Part shown: piece after piece, positions 25,550 to 35,500 of the stretch
Position numbering within the stretch: the first letter of the stretch is position 1
How the letters are laid out: every line of letters starts with the position of its first letter
Assembly (NCBI RefSeq): GCF_002845275.2
Contig: NZ_CP088149.1
Coordinates: 3,344,501 to 3,408,500 of the forward strand
Source: Pseudomonas sp. S06B 330
GTDB lineage: Bacteria; Pseudomonadota; Gammaproteobacteria; Pseudomonadales; Pseudomonadaceae
Direction of reading: 5' to 3'
DNA length: 64,000 bases
Translations under genes and position numbers: made by a program
Notes under the pieces: generated by a model
Told to the model about the DNA's origin: nothing
The model's input: only the letters and a program-made list of their open reading frames with translations
Databases searched by the model: none

Positions 25550-26587
25550 TTACTTGCTGGCCCAGGCGTTGAAGCGCTCTTCCAGTTCGTCGCCGTGGTC
25601 GACCCAGAATTCGACATTCATCGACAGCGCCCCTTCCAGGTTCTGTTTCGAAGTCGGCACCCAGCTAGCCAAGGCAGGGTCAAGCTTGGCAGCCGCTTCA
25701 GTGTTGGTTGGGCCGTAAGGAATTTCTTTGACGTAACGCACTTGAGTGTCCGGCTGGTTGGCATAGGCAATCAGCCGTTTGGCCTGATCGGCATGCTTGG
25801 ACCCCTTGATGATCGCCCAGTAGTCCATGCCGTAGAGGCTGCCCGGCCATACCAGCGCCAAGGAGCTACCCTGCTGTGCGGCCACCGCCACCCGACCGCT
25901 GTAGGTTGAGGTCATGACCACGTCACCGGCGCTGAGCCATTGCGCTGGCTGCGCGCCGGCTTCCCACCACTGGATGTAGGGCTTGAGCTCAGTAAGTTTG
26001 GCGAAGGCACGGTCGACACCCTGCGGGGTCGCCAGCACGTTGTAGACATCCTCGACCTTGACCCCATCGGCCATCAGCGCGAATTCCAGGTTGTACACCG
26101 CCCGTTTGCGCAGCCCGCGCTTACCGGGGGTTTTCTGGACATCCCAGAAGTCGGCCCACGAGGTCGGTGCCTGGGCCAGTTTATTGCGGTCGTAGGCAAT
26201 TGCCACGCTCCACACCAGCGCCGCCGAACCACAGGCCTGGGCAGCATCAGGGATCAACTGTTCGGCGTGGCCCAGGCGCGTCCAGTCCAGGGGCTCGTAC
26301 ATGCCTTCATCGCAGCCGCGCATCAGGTCCGGGCCTTCAATTTGCACCAGGTCCCAGTCGACGTTACCGGTGTCGACCATCACCTTGATCCGGGCCATTT
26401 CGCCGTTGTACTCGCTTTGAATCAGTTTGCTGCCGTCCTGGGCACTGAAAGGCTGGAAGATCGCCGCATCCTGGGCTTTCTGACCGGCGCCGCCGTAGGC
26501 GACGACGACCATGTCCGGTGCTGCCTGGGCGCTGCCAAGTCCAACGGCGAGCAGCCAGGGAGAGAGTTTCAGCAGAGTTGATGTCAT
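25550..26587 (-). CDS. ABC transporter substrate-binding protein, polyamine (PotD-like) type
   Basis: A 345-aa periplasmic binding protein with a clear signal peptide (SPWLLAVGLGSAQA). The mature part resembles the spermidine/putrescine and Fe(III) binding group: VVVAYGGAGQKAQDAAIFQP, DWDLVQIEGPDLMRG, ALVWSVAIAYDRN and PTSWADFWD. No permease or ATPase is adjacent, so it is an orphan or borrows a transporter. It is divergent from the flavin oxidoreductase gene, across the palindrome at 26687. Confidence 0.87.
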   Translation of the reverse strand: MTSTLLKLSPWLLAVGLGSAQAAPDMVVVAYGGAGQKAQDAAIFQPFSAQDGSKLIQSEYNGEMARIKVMVDTGNVDWDLVQIEGPDLMRGCDEGMYEPLDWTRLGHAEQLIPDAAQACGSAALVWSVAIAYDRNKLAQAPTSWADFWDVQKTPGKRGLRKRAVYNLEFALMADGVKVEDVYNVLATPQGVDRAFAKLTELKPYIQWWEAGAQPAQWLSAGDVVMTSTYSGRVAVAAQQGSSLALVWPGSLYGMDYWAIIKGSKHADQAKRLIAYANQPDTQVRYVKEIPYGPTNTEAAAKLDPALASWVPTSKQNLEGALSMNVEFWVDHGDELEERFNAWASK

Positions 26588-26686
26588 CAGTGGTTCCTCA
26601 TGCCGGTAACACGCTAGGCGTGGCCCGTTTTCTTGTTGTTGTGAGGTAGGCCCCAGGACGCGGGGTGTTTCGAACGCTAGTCAAAG

Positions 26687-26719
26687 GCCAGTAAAAAAAC
26701 AAGTTGATTTTTTACTGGC
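26687..26719. promoter_or_regulatory. Perfect 12-bp palindrome in a divergent promoter region
   Basis: GCCAGTAAAAAA (26687-26698) and its exact complement (26708-26719) are separated by nine bases, between the divergent genes at 26587 and 26771. The T-rich arm could resemble a terminator, but no gene ends here, so an operator is more likely. The XRE-cupin regulator at 28768 is the nearest candidate binder. Confidence 0.6.
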
Positions 26720-26770
26720 GGTACACTTTGATAGAAAAATAAAAACAACAACCGCTGGAGCCTGCACAGC

Positions 26771-28720
26771 ATGTCGACCTTCACGCACCTGTTCGAACCG
26801 CTTCAGATCCGTGGCAAACGCCTGAAGAACCGCATCATGTCCAGCGGCCACGACACGTCGATTCCCACCGACAACCTGGTCAACGAACGCCTGATCGCCT
26901 ACCACAAGGCTCGTGCCGAAGGCGGCGTCGGATTGATCGTGCTGCAGGTCGCCGGGGTGCACGACAGTGCGCGCTACACCTCCCATGTACTGATGGCCAC
27001 CGACGATGCCTGCATCGACGGCTACCGTCAGCTGGCCGCGACGTGCCATGCCCATGGCACCGTGGTGCTGTCGCAGATCTTCCACCCCGGCCGGGAAATC
27101 ATGGAATCCAGTGATGGCCTGTTGGCCGTGGCGTACTCAGCGTCGGCAGTGCCCAATGAACGTTTCCGGGTCATGCCGCGGGCGCTGGATCAGGAAATGA
27201 TCGATGAAATCGTGCAAGGCTATGCCGATGCCGCCCGGCGCCTGCATCAGGCTGGGCTCGATGGCGTCGAAGTGGTCGCCAGCCACGGCTACCTGCCAGC
27301 CCAGTTCATCAACCCGCGGGTTAATCGCCGCAGCGACGGCTACAACGGCGAGCTTGAACAGCGCTTGCGCTTCTTGCGTGAAGTGATCGCCGCCGTGCGC
27401 GCCGCCACCGCCGATGACTTCATCATTGGCCTGCGTATCAGCGCCGACGAGCGCGACGCTGAAGGCCTGACCGAGGATGAATCGCTGGCGGCGGTACAGG
27501 CCCTGCAACGCTCGCTGGACTATGTGCATATCGTCGCCGGTACCTCGGCATCGCTCGGGGGGGCGGTGCATATCGTTCCGCCCATGGCCATTGAAGCCGC
27601 GTACCTCGCCCGTGAAGCCGGGACCTTCAAGGCCAGCCTGTCGATACCGCTGTTCGTCACCGGGCGTATCAACCAGCCGCAAGAAGCCGAACTGATTCTG
27701 GCCCGCGGGCAGGCCGATGTCTGTGGCATGACCCGCGCCCTGATCTGCGACCCACAGATGCCCAACAAGACCGACAGCGGCCATGCCGAGGATGTCCGCG
27801 CCTGCATCGCCTGTAACCAGGCCTGCATTGGTCACTTCCATCGCGGTTTGCCGATTTCCTGCATTCAGCACCCGGAAACCGGCCGTGAGCAACAGTATGG
27901 CCAGGTGCAAACCGCGCCCCTGCGCAAACGCATCATGGTCGCTGGCGGCGGCCCGGCCGGCATGAAGGCGGCGGCGGTGGCCGCTGCACGGGGCCACCAG
28001 GTGACCCTGTACGAGGCCAGCGCGCAACTGGGCGGCCAGGTCTTGCTGGCGCAATTGCTGCCACGGCGTGCCGAATTTGGCGGTGCCAGCACCAATCTGC
28101 AACGTGAAATGCAACTTGCTGGGGTCGAGGTGGTGCGCAATACCCGCGTCGACCGCGCCCTGGTCGAACGTGAACAACCTGACCTGGTGATCGTCGCCAC
28201 CGGCGCCGAACCTTACTGGCCAACGTTCGAGCGCGGCGGCGAACTGCAGGTCGTCGATGCCTGGCAGGTGCTGCGCGACGAGGTAACCCTGGGGCGTTCG
28301 GTACTGGTTGTGGACTGGCGCTGTGACTGGATCGGCCCAGGCATCGCCGAACGTCTGGTGCGCGCCGGGCACCAGGTGCAGTTGGCCGTCAATGGCACCC
28401 ACTGCGGTGAAAGCCTGCCGCTGTATGTGCGTGACCAGATGGCGGGTGAGCTGCACAAGCTCGGTATCCCGATCACCCCCTACGCCCGCCTCTATGGCTG
28501 CGATGACACCACCGTGTACCTGCAACACACCGCTAGCGGCGAGCCGATGATCGTTGAAGACATCGACACCCTGGTGCTGTGCCAAGGCCATCAGCCGGTC
28601 GATACCCTGGTCGATGAGCTCAAAGGCTTGGTCGAGGTCAAACGTATCGGCGACTGCCTGGCCCCGCGCACGGCCGAAGAAGCCATCTATGAAGGCTTGA
28701 AAGTCGCCTGGACGCTGTGA
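26771..28720 (+). CDS. NADH:flavin oxidoreductase with Fe-S cluster (dienoyl-CoA reductase/DgcA type)
   Basis: A 649-aa three-domain flavoenzyme. The N-terminal TIM barrel is of Old Yellow Enzyme type (FEPLQIRGKRLKNRIMSSGH, HGYLPAQFINPRVNRRSDGY). A 4Fe-4S motif follows near residue 345 (CIACNQACI, then a further Cys in SCIQHP). The C-terminal FAD/NAD domain has GGGPAGMKAA near residue 395. Relatives include 2,4-dienoyl-CoA reductase, trimethylamine and dimethylglycine/N-methylproline demethylating enzymes. The histidine in SSGHDT and the linked genes make an N-demethylase of a small methylated compound possible, but this cannot be decided from sequence. It probably forms an operon with the two genes downstream. 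Confidence 0.87.
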   Translation: MSTFTHLFEPLQIRGKRLKNRIMSSGHDTSIPTDNLVNERLIAYHKARAEGGVGLIVLQVAGVHDSARYTSHVLMATDDACIDGYRQLAATCHAHGTVVLSQIFHPGREIMESSDGLLAVAYSASAVPNERFRVMPRALDQEMIDEIVQGYADAARRLHQAGLDGVEVVASHGYLPAQFINPRVNRRSDGYNGELEQRLRFLREVIAAVRAATADDFIIGLRISADERDAEGLTEDESLAAVQALQRSLDYVHIVAGTSASLGGAVHIVPPMAIEAAYLAREAGTFKASLSIPLFVTGRINQPQEAELILARGQADVCGMTRALICDPQMPNKTDSGHAEDVRACIACNQACIGHFHRGLPISCIQHPETGREQQYGQVQTAPLRKRIMVAGGGPAGMKAAAVAAARGHQVTLYEASAQLGGQVLLAQLLPRRAEFGGASTNLQREMQLAGVEVVRNTRVDRALVEREQPDLVIVATGAEPYWPTFERGGELQVVDAWQVLRDEVTLGRSVLVVDWRCDWIGPGIAERLVRAGHQVQLAVNGTHCGESLPLYVRDQMAGELHKLGIPITPYARLYGCDDTTVYLQHTASGEPMIVEDIDTLVLCQGHQPVDTLVDELKGLVEVKRIGDCLAPRTAEEAIYEGLKVAWTL

Positions 28721-28767
28721 GCCTGTTTATACTCCGAGGCTTTGCAGCGTGCGGTCCGGAGCACCCC

Positions 28768-29382
28768 ATGAGCAACAGCAGCAAGATGCCGCCCGCCGGC
28801 GCCGTTCCCAGCCAGGAAGGCGCCGCCGCCCCGCAGTTTCTCGGCACGCGCATTCGCGGCCTGCGAAAACGCCGGGGCATGACCCTGGCTGAGCTTGCCC
28901 AGCAAAGTGAACTGACCGCCGGCTACATCAGCCAGCTGGAACGCAACTTGTCCTACCCGTCGATTCCGGCGCTGTTCAACATCGCCCGCAGCCTGGGCGT
29001 GACCATCCAGTGGTTCTTTGCCAGCGAAGCCAGCACCGATCCGCAAGACAACGGCTATGTGGTGCGCAAGAACAGCCGCCTGAGTGTGCATTACGAAGAT
29101 GGCATCGTTGACCAACTGCTGACCCCGCAACCCAACCGCGAGCTGGAAATGCTCCACTCGCGCTTTCCGCCAGGCACTTACAGCCAGCAAAGTTACAGCC
29201 ATGAAGGCGAAGAAGCCGGTTATCTGCTGTCGGGCCGTTTCGAGCTGTGGGTGGGCGAGCGCTATTTCCAGCTCAGCGAAGGCGACAGTTTTAGTTTCTC
29301 CAGCCAGGAGCCGCACCGCTATGGCAACCCCGGCGACGTGGATGCGGTGGTGATCTGGGTGATTACCCCACCAACCTTCTGA
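28768..29382 (+). CDS. XRE-family regulator with C-terminal cupin domain
   Basis: A 204-aa regulator: N-terminal helix-turn-helix (RIRGLRKRRGMTLAELAQQS, then ELTAGYISQLERN), then a cupin sensor domain (YSHEGEEAGYLLSGRFELWV, EGDSFSFSSQEPHRYGNPG). This PuuR-like architecture is common for regulators of amine and amino-acid catabolism. The start at 28768 has GGAG upstream; a start at 28717 overlapping the preceding stop would add 17 residues and cannot be excluded. It lies 47 bases after the oxidoreductase gene and probably controls this locus through the 26687 palindrome. Confidence 0.88.
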   Translation: MSNSSKMPPAGAVPSQEGAAAPQFLGTRIRGLRKRRGMTLAELAQQSELTAGYISQLERNLSYPSIPALFNIARSLGVTIQWFFASEASTDPQDNGYVVRKNSRLSVHYEDGIVDQLLTPQPNRELEMLHSRFPPGTYSQQSYSHEGEEAGYLLSGRFELWVGERYFQLSEGDSFSFSSQEPHRYGNPGDVDAVVIWVITPPTF

Positions 29383-29412
29383 CCGTGCGACAACAACAAT
29401 AAAAGGCTTGCA

Positions 29413-30159
29413 ATGAACGATCTGATTACACACGACCTGGACAACGGCCTGCTGACCCTGACCTTCAACCGGCCAGACAAGCTCAATGCGCTGAACAGCG
29501 CCATGTACACCCTGCTGGGTGACTTGCTGCAGTCCGCGCAGGACAACCCCCAGGTCGACGTTATTGTCATCACCGGCGGTAGCCAATGCTTCAGCGCCGG
29601 CAACGACCTGAAAGATTTTCTCGACAACCCGCCCAGCGACATGGACAGCCCGGTGTTTCGCCTGATGCGCGTGGTCATGGCCCTGGACAAGCCACTGATC
29701 GCCGCCGTTTCCGGTGCGGCCATCGGCATCGGCACCACCCTGCTGTTGCATTGTGATCAGGTGCTGGTCAGCCGCACGGCCAAGTTGCGCATGCCTTTTG
29801 TGCCATTGGGCTTGTGCCCGGAGTTTGGCTCCAGCCTGTTGCTACCGCGCATGCTCGGCCATGCCCGTGCCGCCCGGCTGCTGCTGTGCAATGAACTGCT
29901 CACTGGTGAGCAAGCCGTGCAATGGGGCTTGGCCAATGAACTGCATGATGACGGCGAACAATGCCTGGCGGCGGCACGGCAGCTGGCGGCCAAGCTGCAG
30001 GGGTTGCCGCAAGCGGCACTGCGGGTCAGCAAGCGCTTGCTTAAAGACGCCCATCGCCAAGAGCTGGAGGCTACGGTTCAGCGCGAAGGCCTGCTGTTTA
30101 TCGAGCGCTTGCATACCCCAGACGCGAAAGCGGCGTTGCGGGCGTTGGTCAAGGATTGA
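29413..30159 (+). CDS. Enoyl-CoA hydratase/isomerase family protein
   Basis: A 248-aa crotonase-fold enzyme: LTFNRPDKLNALNSAM, oxyanion-hole segment CFSAGNDLKDFL, AAVSGAAIGIGTTL and the acidic residue in LCPEFGSSLLLPR. It lies 30 bases after the XRE-cupin gene on the same strand. The pairing with the dienoyl-CoA-reductase-like enzyme would allow a CoA-ester route, but no ligase or thiolase is nearby. Substrate unknown. Confidence 0.88.
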   Translation: MNDLITHDLDNGLLTLTFNRPDKLNALNSAMYTLLGDLLQSAQDNPQVDVIVITGGSQCFSAGNDLKDFLDNPPSDMDSPVFRLMRVVMALDKPLIAAVSGAAIGIGTTLLLHCDQVLVSRTAKLRMPFVPLGLCPEFGSSLLLPRMLGHARAARLLLCNELLTGEQAVQWGLANELHDDGEQCLAAARQLAAKLQGLPQAALRVSKRLLKDAHRQELEATVQREGLLFIERLHTPDAKAALRALVKD

Positions 30160-30163
30160 GCCT

Positions 30164-30278
30164 GTAGCCGCTGCCGCCAGGCTGCGATCGACTGCAAAGC
30201 AGGCGCAATCCTGACGCCTTGGTGGAGTCAGGATTGCGGGCGCTATGCGCCCGATCGCAGCCTGGCGGCAGCGGCTAC
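30164..30278. repeat. REP doublet enclosing a second perfect hairpin
   Basis: Inverted 27-base arms (30164-30190 and 30252-30278) of the GTAGCCGCTGCC type enclose 61 bases that themselves contain a perfect 12-bp stem (CGCAATCCTGAC at 30204-30215 and complement at 30227-30238). It lies between convergent genes and may also stop transcription. Confidence 0.9.
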
Positions 30279-30284
30279 GGCCCT

Positions 30285-30692
30285 TTAATCACTCAACTGG
30301 CTATCGATGACAATGCTGCCACTGAGCAGCTTGTGCACCGGGCAGGCATTGGCGACCCCCAACAGGCGCTCACGCTGAGTGGCATCGAGCTCGCCGTGCA
30401 GTTCGATCACACGCTTGATCTCGGTACGCGTTGGCACGCCTTTCTCTTCCTTGACGATGTCCAGTTGCACATGAACATGCTGCAGCGGCCATTCCTTGCG
30501 CCGGGCATACATCGACAGGGTAATCGCAGTACACGCGCCCAACGCCGACAGCAGCAGTTGGTGAGGGTTGGGGCCCGTGTCGTGGCCGCCGAGCGCCTGG
30601 TTTTCATCCGCCAGCCACTGGTTGGCACCAGCAGACAGGTTGACACTGTAAGGGATCTCACCCAGCTCGGCATGGACAGTCGAATCGGACAT
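30285..30692 (-). CDS. OsmC/Ohr-family protein
   Basis: A 135-aa OsmC-fold protein with LLLSALGACTAITLSMYARR, where the cysteine is one of the two active-site thiols, and NACPVHKLLSGS, which has the second cysteine and the family CPVH motif. Such proteins reduce organic hydroperoxides. The length and the LGACTAIT text are closer to the YhfA/OsmC-like group than to Ohr. The start at 30692 gives the family N-terminus; the frame stays open to 30740. Monocistronic. Confidence 0.88.
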   Translation of the reverse strand: MSDSTVHAELGEIPYSVNLSAGANQWLADENQALGGHDTGPNPHQLLLSALGACTAITLSMYARRKEWPLQHVHVQLDIVKEEKGVPTRTEIKRVIELHGELDATQRERLLGVANACPVHKLLSGSIVIDSQLSD

Positions 30693-30807
30693 CTGCAGGG
30701 GCTTCCTTTGCAGTGGCCAAGCCAAAAGGGCCTGACGCAAGTGTGTTTACACTAGCGCCAGACCCGGGTCAGGGAAAGTCTCGATCACAATCTGCAGCGT
30801 TCCGTAC

Positions 30808-32553
30808 TTAGAACAGTTTGAGGAAGTTGAAGTACAACCGCGGTTCTTTGCCGTTGTGATCTTCAAGCTCTTCGGCCGATACCGAACGTGTCAGCGGGAA
30901 GGCCAGTTCCGGCGACAGGAACATATCCTTGGCAATCTGGACATGGGCACCGAAACCTGCAGACGACAGGCTCTGGGAGCCGAAATAGTCCGGGCTGTTG
31001 TTCCACACCTTGCCCACGTCCCAGAAGCCATAGTATTGAGTCGGGACCCGATAGTCCTTGAGCTGGTGAGCCGTGTTGTACTGCAACTCGACCTTGGCCG
31101 CCACGCCATTGTCGGCGGCGATTTCCGAAGGGTCGTAGCCACGTCCGAACTGGCTGCCACCGACGCCAAACTGCTCAGGCGTCAACAGCGCATTACCAAA
31201 GGCCGTCTGCCCTGTCAGCGCCAGGTACAGGTTCAGCCCTTCGAGTATCTTGCTCATGTCCTGGATGCGTTGGGCATCGTATTGCAACTTGGTGAAATCA
31301 GTCTCACCGCCCTCCCGTGAAGGGTTGGCACGGCTTTCTCTGCTCGCACCCAGTACTTCCAGGCCCCTGCTCAGTTCAGCCTTGAGCAGGTTGCGGCCAC
31401 CGTGCTGGTCAGTAAAGTCCCAGCTGGCCCCCAAGCGCAGGGCGCGGATGCGGTCGTCGCTGGACGGCGCGTGGTCCGGGTCGTCCAGGTATTCGGCCTT
31501 GCCGTTGAACCAGGTAAAGGCGGCGGACGTTTTAAAGGTTTCGGCACGGCTGCGTATCCATGGGTGGGCGATACGCACCGCCACGGTATCGCCACTGCTG
31601 TTGGCATTGAGGAAGTCAAAGGTGTCGGCGTTACCGTCGTTATGTTGACCGAGCACGCTCAACACTGTGCCCTGACTGCCCAACGGCAGCTCATACTGGC
31701 CTTCATAGAAGGCCATCTTGTCGCCTTCGACCGAGCGGCCCAGACGCAATGACAGGTGATCACCCACCCCCAGTGGGTCGTTGACGCCTACCCCACCATA
31801 GACCTGCCAGGGCCCAAAGTAGCGGCTGTCACGGTTATCGAAACCGAAAAAGCCTTCCCAGCGACGCAGCTCATTACTGACATCCAGGTCGGTACCCGGC
31901 CCTACGCTGGAAGGTGACAGCACAGCCCGGCTGTCGAGGCCAGAGAGGTCGTTCATCAGCAACAGGTTGCGTTCCAGGGTCTTGCCGGTGAGTGGCGCTT
32001 CCTGGCGAATGTTCTCGGCATAACCTTCAACGGCCTTGTTGCTTGGGCCATTGACCTTGACCTGATTAACCTTGCCTTCGACCACTTGCAGGTGCAGCTG
32101 GCCATTGTTCAACTTCTGTGCCGGGACGAAGGTACGCACCAGCAAGAAACCGTCTTCACGGTAGCGGCGGGTAATTTCATCGGCTACGGCGTTGACGTCG
32201 TTGAGGTTGACCTCACGGCCTTCCAGGCGCTTGAGCAAGGCGGCGAAGGTGCCTTGCGGATAGTGATTGGCGCCATCGAGCAGGACCTTGGTGACCTTGA
32301 AGCGTGCGCTGCTGGGGGCCATTGGACGTGGCTGGACCGGGACTTGCGGCTCTGCTACCGGCGGGGTTACGCGGGTTGGCGACAGCTCCAGCGAGCCAGG
32401 CATTTGCACCGCCGGGCTGCGCCGACCGTCAGGGCCGGGGGTTTCCATACGTCCTGGATCAAGGCCGCTGAGTGGCGCGGCGAGTATCGGTTGCACGGCC
32501 AGGGCGAAGGCGATGCACAGCGCCAAGGCAGATTTTTGGGCGAAAGTGCTCAT
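30808..32553 (-). CDS. Two-partner secretion transporter TpsB (ShlB/FhaC/HecB family)
   Basis: A 581-aa outer-membrane translocator. The signal peptide ends LAVQPILAA and is followed by a proline-rich linker. POTRA domains start near residue 85 (FKVTKVLLDGANHYPQG, then RRYREDGFLLVRTFVPAQ), and the rest is a 16-strand barrel ending in the aromatic residue Phe (YFNFLKLF). The barrel carries VGGSQFGRGYDPSEI, the usual conserved GRGYD motif. It starts two bases after the adhesin gene, so the two form a classic tpsA-tpsB operon. It exports the product of 32556-36365. Confidence 0.93.
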   Translation of the reverse strand: MSTFAQKSALALCIAFALAVQPILAAPLSGLDPGRMETPGPDGRRSPAVQMPGSLELSPTRVTPPVAEPQVPVQPRPMAPSSARFKVTKVLLDGANHYPQGTFAALLKRLEGREVNLNDVNAVADEITRRYREDGFLLVRTFVPAQKLNNGQLHLQVVEGKVNQVKVNGPSNKAVEGYAENIRQEAPLTGKTLERNLLLMNDLSGLDSRAVLSPSSVGPGTDLDVSNELRRWEGFFGFDNRDSRYFGPWQVYGGVGVNDPLGVGDHLSLRLGRSVEGDKMAFYEGQYELPLGSQGTVLSVLGQHNDGNADTFDFLNANSSGDTVAVRIAHPWIRSRAETFKTSAAFTWFNGKAEYLDDPDHAPSSDDRIRALRLGASWDFTDQHGGRNLLKAELSRGLEVLGASRESRANPSREGGETDFTKLQYDAQRIQDMSKILEGLNLYLALTGQTAFGNALLTPEQFGVGGSQFGRGYDPSEIAADNGVAAKVELQYNTAHQLKDYRVPTQYYGFWDVGKVWNNSPDYFGSQSLSSAGFGAHVQIAKDMFLSPELAFPLTRSVSAEELEDHNGKEPRLYFNFLKLF

Positions 32554-32555
32554 GA

Positions 32556-35500
32556 TTATTTGCCTCCTTTTTCAGGCTGTTCCACGTGACGAGGAATCAC
32601 GTTGCGATTCCAGTCAGGGATCTGGAACTTGCCGTCTTTGAGTAAGCCGTTGGCATACGTCAGTACATCGGAGACGTCTGGCAGGCGGTCCTGCTTGTCG
32701 CCATAGGCGCGCGGTTTGCAGATCAGTTGCACGGTGTAAGTACGCGCCACCGCCGGGGTCACGGAGTAGTTGGCGATCACTGCCGAGGGCGACTCCAGTG
32801 CGGTGCAACGTTCGTTGCCAGGCGCCTGAGCGTTGATCGATACGTCCTGCGCCCTGGGTTGTACTGGTGGTTTCGGGGCAACCGGGTCGGTCGGATCAAC
32901 CGGCGGTTTTACCGGATCAACTGGATCGACCGGTGGTTTCACTGGTGGTTTTACGGGCGGATCAACCGGGTCGATTGGCGGCACCATTGGCCCGGTAATG
33001 GTCAGGGTGCCGTCGTAGAAAGTGACCTGATAGTTGGTGCTGGCCTCGATGCCGTCCTGGCGAATGGCATAAGGGCCGACGGCTTCACCGGGGTCGCGCT
33101 TGAGGCCGACATTGACACCGTCGTCGTATTTCAAACCTTCGACGCTGTAGGTCAGCGCCGGATCGCGCTGGCCCTGGACCTTGCTCTTGTCGTCGGCGCG
33201 AATCACCAACGGTGCCGGGGTAACGGTGAGGATGCCGTCCTTGAAGGTCAGGCTGTAATTGCCACTGGTGCTACGCAGCTCGCCCTGACCAATCTGATAG
33301 TTACCGACGTTCTCACCGGCGCGAGTACCGGCACCCGCCCGTGCGAGGGCGCCGCCATTGAGCAACTGGTCCGGGGTTTCGTCGAACTTCTGCCCGCTCA
33401 TGCCGTAGGTCAGTTGCGGGTCGCGTTCGCCATAGACCTTGCTCTTGTCATGAGCGGTCACGGTCAACGGCGCAGGGGTAATGCTCAACACGCCATCGCG
33501 TATTTGAGTCTGATAGCGTTGACCCACGAAGTCGCCCGTGGTGGCCGCCCCGCTGATGGCGTAGTGACCGACATCGGAGCGTTGTGTGGCGGTGGTTTGG
33601 GGGGGCAGGCTGACGTTGAAGCGGGCGTCGCCCAGTTGTTCGCCGACATATTGGTCAAGCGCCTGTACGGCCTTGCTGTTGGCATCGGCTGGGTCGGCCA
33701 GGATCAATGGCCCGTGGCTGAACGTTGGGTTGGTATCGCCGTACTGACGGCTGGCGTCGTCGATCTGCACGGCGAGTTTGGCTTGGTTGGCGTTGAGCTG
33801 TACGGCATCGGCACTGGCTGCCTGGGTATCGAGGAAGTGCACACGTGCCCGTTCCAGCAGCGGCCCTTGGGGCTTGATGCCATCTTGAGGCTGCGCCCAG
33901 TCCTGGTCGTTCATCAGCCAAGCCAGGACACCATCGACACTTTTGACCTTATCACCGAGGGCGACTACCAACTGTTCGGATGCACCATTCTGGCTGTTGT
34001 GCTGGATTTCGCCCTGGTTCATGGCGCCGCCGATGGCATAGTCATCTACGCCCCAGCCGACGTCACTGCCGTTGCGTGGGTCCTTTGCCACCATTACCAC
34101 ACCTTTATAGGCATCCAGGGCAAAGCCCACCGGCAGCTCTCCGACTGGCACGCCGTTTTTCTCCACCCGGGTCAGTGATGCATTGCCAGCATCGGGCATC
34201 AGCTTCCACTGCACGTTCTGGCTGTCAGTGAAACTCAGGCCCTTAACCAGATAGTCAGAGCTGTCCAGGTAGTTCATCAGGATGTTCGGGTCGATGGGTT
34301 GGCCATTGCCGTCAACAAACCCCGCCGCTTCGAACACCAGGTAATCGAAACTCTCGCCGCCCTTCTCCAGCGTCACGTTGACCGGTGAGTCCGGGCCCGA
34401 GGAGGTCGTTGCAGTGACGTCCTGGAAGCCCACGTACTTGATCTGCTGCGCACTGACACCGTCCAAGGATTCACCCGAATAAGGCGCGACCACCGTACCG
34501 GTACGGGTAGTGCCGGTGGCGTTGGTCTGGTTGAATTGAAACACTCCGTTTGTGGCCTGACCGGCCAACGTGCCGGCATGGTTCAGGGGGCTGTTGAGCA
34601 ATACGCTGGCGCCCTTCACCGCCACATTGGCGCCGATCAGGGCTGTGTTGGCGTCCTGAATCACCGAGGCGGTGTTGGCGGTCTTGATCCAGAGGGTGCC
34701 GTTGCCGACATCGACAATGGCGCGTTTGCCATAAGCGGCGGCGCCCGTGTCGGCGGGGGTTGCGAGGTCGTTCAGGCGCACATCACCGGTGGCCGCGATG
34801 TACAGGTTGCCGTCTTTGAGCAGGATTGGTGCGTTGATGTGCACGGAGCCGCTGTTGTTGCGTTTGGCCTTGTCCAGAGCAGTGCCGGGGGCCTGGCTGT
34901 TGTAGTCAGTGACCGTGCCAACGTTGCCGCTGGCAATCAACGCGAGCGTCTTGCCGCTGCCCACCACCGGCGCAATGATCGGTGCGTTGACGTTGATCCG
35001 GTCACGGGCTTCGATGCGTACATCGTTGTTGGCCAGGCTGTTGGCGATGACGCTGTTACTGACGTTGTCACCGGTAGGATTGACAACGATATCAACCTGG
35101 TCAGGGTCCAGCAGCCACAGACCAGATCGCGAGCCGCCGGAGGCGTCCACGGCGGCGTCGCGAGTGACACTCAGGCGCTTGCCCGAGGTTTCCACTACGC
35201 CACCCTGGATACCCCCTTTGGCGCTGGCCTTGCCGGCAAACTCGGTGTTGCCAGTGGACCAGACCACCACCTTGCCGCCTTCTTTGCCGCCATCGGCCGT
35301 GAGCTGGGCGCCCTTCTCAACCTGGGTTTGCCGCGCTGCCTGCTCGGAGCCTTTGCCCTGGAAGCTGCCGCCGACCAGCGCCGTACCGCCTTTGCCAGCA
35401 CTGCCGGAAACATCGACCTGAGCACTACTTGCCAGTTTGACCTGATCGCCCAGTACACTGACCTGACCGCCGTCACGGCCTTTGGCCGACAGCTTGCCGC

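Noticed and set aside
26687..26719. Rho-independent terminator
   Set aside because: It has a T-rich arm but lies between two divergent starts where no transcript should end.
27137..28591. Minus-strand open frame of 484 codons opposite the flavin oxidoreductase
   Set aside because: Shadow of the oxidoreductase, which has clear TIM-barrel, Fe-S and FAD motifs.
32727..34178. Plus-strand open frame of 483 codons opposite the adhesin
   Set aside because: Antisense of a repetitive adhesin; no start context and no recognisable domain.
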